Shown: piece by piece, positions 63,052 through 64,000 of the stretch
How the letters are laid out: the number at the start of each line of letters is the position of its first letter
Numbering within the stretch: position 1 is the first letter of the stretch
Notes under the pieces: generated by a model
Seen by the model: the letters and a program-made list of their open reading frames with translations, nothing else
The model's database searches: none
Told to the model about the DNA's origin: nothing
Translations under genes and position numbers: made by a program
From: Streptomyces sp. SA15
GTDB taxonomy: Bacteria; Actinomycetota; Actinomycetes; Streptomycetales; Streptomycetaceae
DNA: 64,000 nt
Direction of reading: 5' to 3'
NCBI RefSeq assembly: GCF_002291145.1
Contig: NZ_NTGE01000195.1
Location: 90,492-154,491 of the forward strand

Positions 63052-64000
63052 CTACAGGCCGAGCTCGACCTCGAACTCGCCCGCCTCCAGGATCGCCTTG
63101 ACCGCGGTCAGGTAACGGGCCGCGTCGGCGCCGTCCACCAGACGGTGGTCGTAGGACAGGGTCAGGTAGGTCATGTCGCGGATGCCGATGACCGTGCCCT
63201 CCTCCGTCTCGATGACGGCCGGGCGCTTGACCGTGGCACCGATGCCGAGGATCGCGACCTGACCCGGCGGCACGATGATCGTGTCGAACAGCGCACCGCG
63301 CGAACCGGTGTTGCTGATGGTGAAGGTCGCGCCGGACAGCTCGTCCGGGGTGATCTTGCTGGCGCGGACCTTGCCCGCGAGCTCCGCCGTGGCCTTGGCG
63401 ATACCGGCGAGGTTGAGGCTGCCGGCGTTCTTGATGACCGGGGTCATCAGGCCCTTCTCGGAGTCCACCGCGATACCGATGTTCTCGGTGTCGAAGTAGG
63501 TGATCGTGCCCTCGGCCTCGTTGATCTTGGCGTTGATGGGCGCGTGGGCCTTCAGCGCCTGGGCCGCGGCCTTGACGAAGAACGGCATCGGGGAGAGCTT
63601 CACGCCCTCGCGGGCCGCGAACGCGTCCTTGGCCCGGGCGCGCAGCTTCATCAGACGGGTCACGTCGACCTCGACGACCGAGGACAGCTGGGCCTGCTCG
63701 TGCAGGGCCTTGACCATGTTGTCGCCGATGACCTTGCGGATGCGCGGCATCTTGACGGTCTGGCCACGGAGGGGGGAGGCCTCCAGGGCCGGCGCCTTCT
63801 TGGCGGCCGGAGCGGCGGCCGCGGCCGGAGCCGGGGCAGCGGCGGCGGCCTTCGCGGCCTCGGCGGCGGCGATGACGTCCTGCTTGCGGATACGGCCGCC
63901 GACGCCGGTGCCCTTGACGGTGGCCAGGTCGACGCCGTTCTCGGCGGCCAGCTTGCGCACCAGCGGGGTGACGTAGCTCGTCGGTGGGCTGCGCGGCGGG
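63052..64000 (-). CDS. sucB: Dihydrolipoamide acyltransferase (E2), C-terminal part
   Basis: The frame is open to the window edge, so the lipoyl domain(s) lie outside. Seen here are the E1/E3-binding domain (VTPLVRKLAAENGVDLATVK), an Ala/Pro-rich linker and the catalytic domain with RKVIGDNMVKALHEQAQLSS, SYDHRLVDGADAARYL (catalytic His and Asp) and FEVELGL at the end. It transfers acyl groups to CoA in the pyruvate or 2-oxoglutarate dehydrogenase complex. The symbol follows Streptomyces usage; the true acyl preference is open, and closeness to aceE could mean it is the pyruvate dehydrogenase E2. Confidence 0.88.
   Translation of the reverse strand, partial: PPRSPPTSYVTPLVRKLAAENGVDLATVKGTGVGGRIRKQDVIAAAEAAKAAAAAPAPAAAAAPAAKKAPALEASPLRGQTVKMPRIRKVIGDNMVKALHEQAQLSSVVEVDVTRLMKLRARAKDAFAAREGVKLSPMPFFVKAAAQALKAHAPINAKINEAEGTITYFDTENIGIAVDSEKGLMTPVIKNAGSLNLAGIAKATAELAGKVRASKITPDELSGATFTISNTGSRGALFDTIIVPPGQVAILGIGATVKRPAVIETEEGTVIGIRDMTYLTLSYDHRLVDGADAARYLTAVKAILEAGEFEVELGL

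Overview
The window is high-GC actinobacterial chromosome and almost certainly Streptomyces. Codon third positions are nearly all G or C, GTG and TTG starts are frequent, and several gene blocks are Streptomyces hallmarks: glnE / malR-malEFG-aglA, glnII-glnRII, glnA, lipA-lipB, and aceE with a nearby dihydrolipoamide acyltransferase. As far as I can recall without a search, the order resembles the S. coelicolor core region from about SCO2180 to SCO2235. It is a housekeeping plus carbohydrate region rather than a biosynthetic cluster. I saw no CRISPR array, tRNA, rRNA or intact insertion sequence.

Layout. Positions 1-2350 hold small accessory genes: a gene end, a metallo-beta-lactamase-fold remnant truncated beside a perfect 20-bp inverted repeat, a lipoprotein, a VOC protein and a PPOX-class oxidoreductase. 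Positions 2510-6459 hold glnE and a PAP2-type membrane protein. Positions 6665-23529 are a polysaccharide-use island: malR, the maltose/maltodextrin importer malEFG, aglA, a secreted alpha-amylase, a GH30-GH62 pair behind a perfect CebR box, and an 1801-residue two-catalytic-domain amylase-pullulanase. Positions 23606-34256 carry signalling and envelope genes: a receiver-PP2C phosphatase, an isomerase, a TetR regulator, a membrane-anchored sigma-like protein, a DUF1996 protein, a two-component pair and an epimerase.

Positions 34317-44642 are framed by nitrogen genes: glnRII, a probable 40-residue small protein, glnII and, further on, glnA. Both glutamine synthetase genes have GlnR-type boxes upstream. 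Between them lie an arsC remnant, a YqeY-like protein, a YcaQ-family protein and htpX-pspAB. Positions 44842-53911 contain an RDD protein, a DUF4191 protein, lipA and lipB, a large helix-turn-helix regulator, an FAD oxidoreductase and a TIGR01777 epimerase. Positions 53998-64000 contain a MarP-like membrane serine protease, a peptidoglycan-recognition amidase, a WYL regulator, aceE, a GntR/FCD regulator, a foldback MITE, a lipoprotein and the 3' part of the E2 acyltransferase gene.

How the genes fit together. Secreted amylase and pullulanase break starch into maltodextrins, MalEFG imports them (the energising ATPase is not encoded here and is known to be supplied by MsiK elsewhere), and AglA hydrolyses them to glucose under MalR. 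The GH30/GH62 pair attacks arabinoxylan-type polymers under what looks like separate, cello-oligosaccharide-responsive control. GlnA, GlnII, GlnE and GlnRII form the nitrogen-assimilation set. LipA and LipB make the lipoyl groups needed by the E2 subunit that works with AceE. The most useful points for a second look are the CebR-controlled cassette inside the starch island, the receiver-less GlnRII with its neighbouring 40-residue ORF, the hairpin between malE and malF, the two decayed genes and the MITE.
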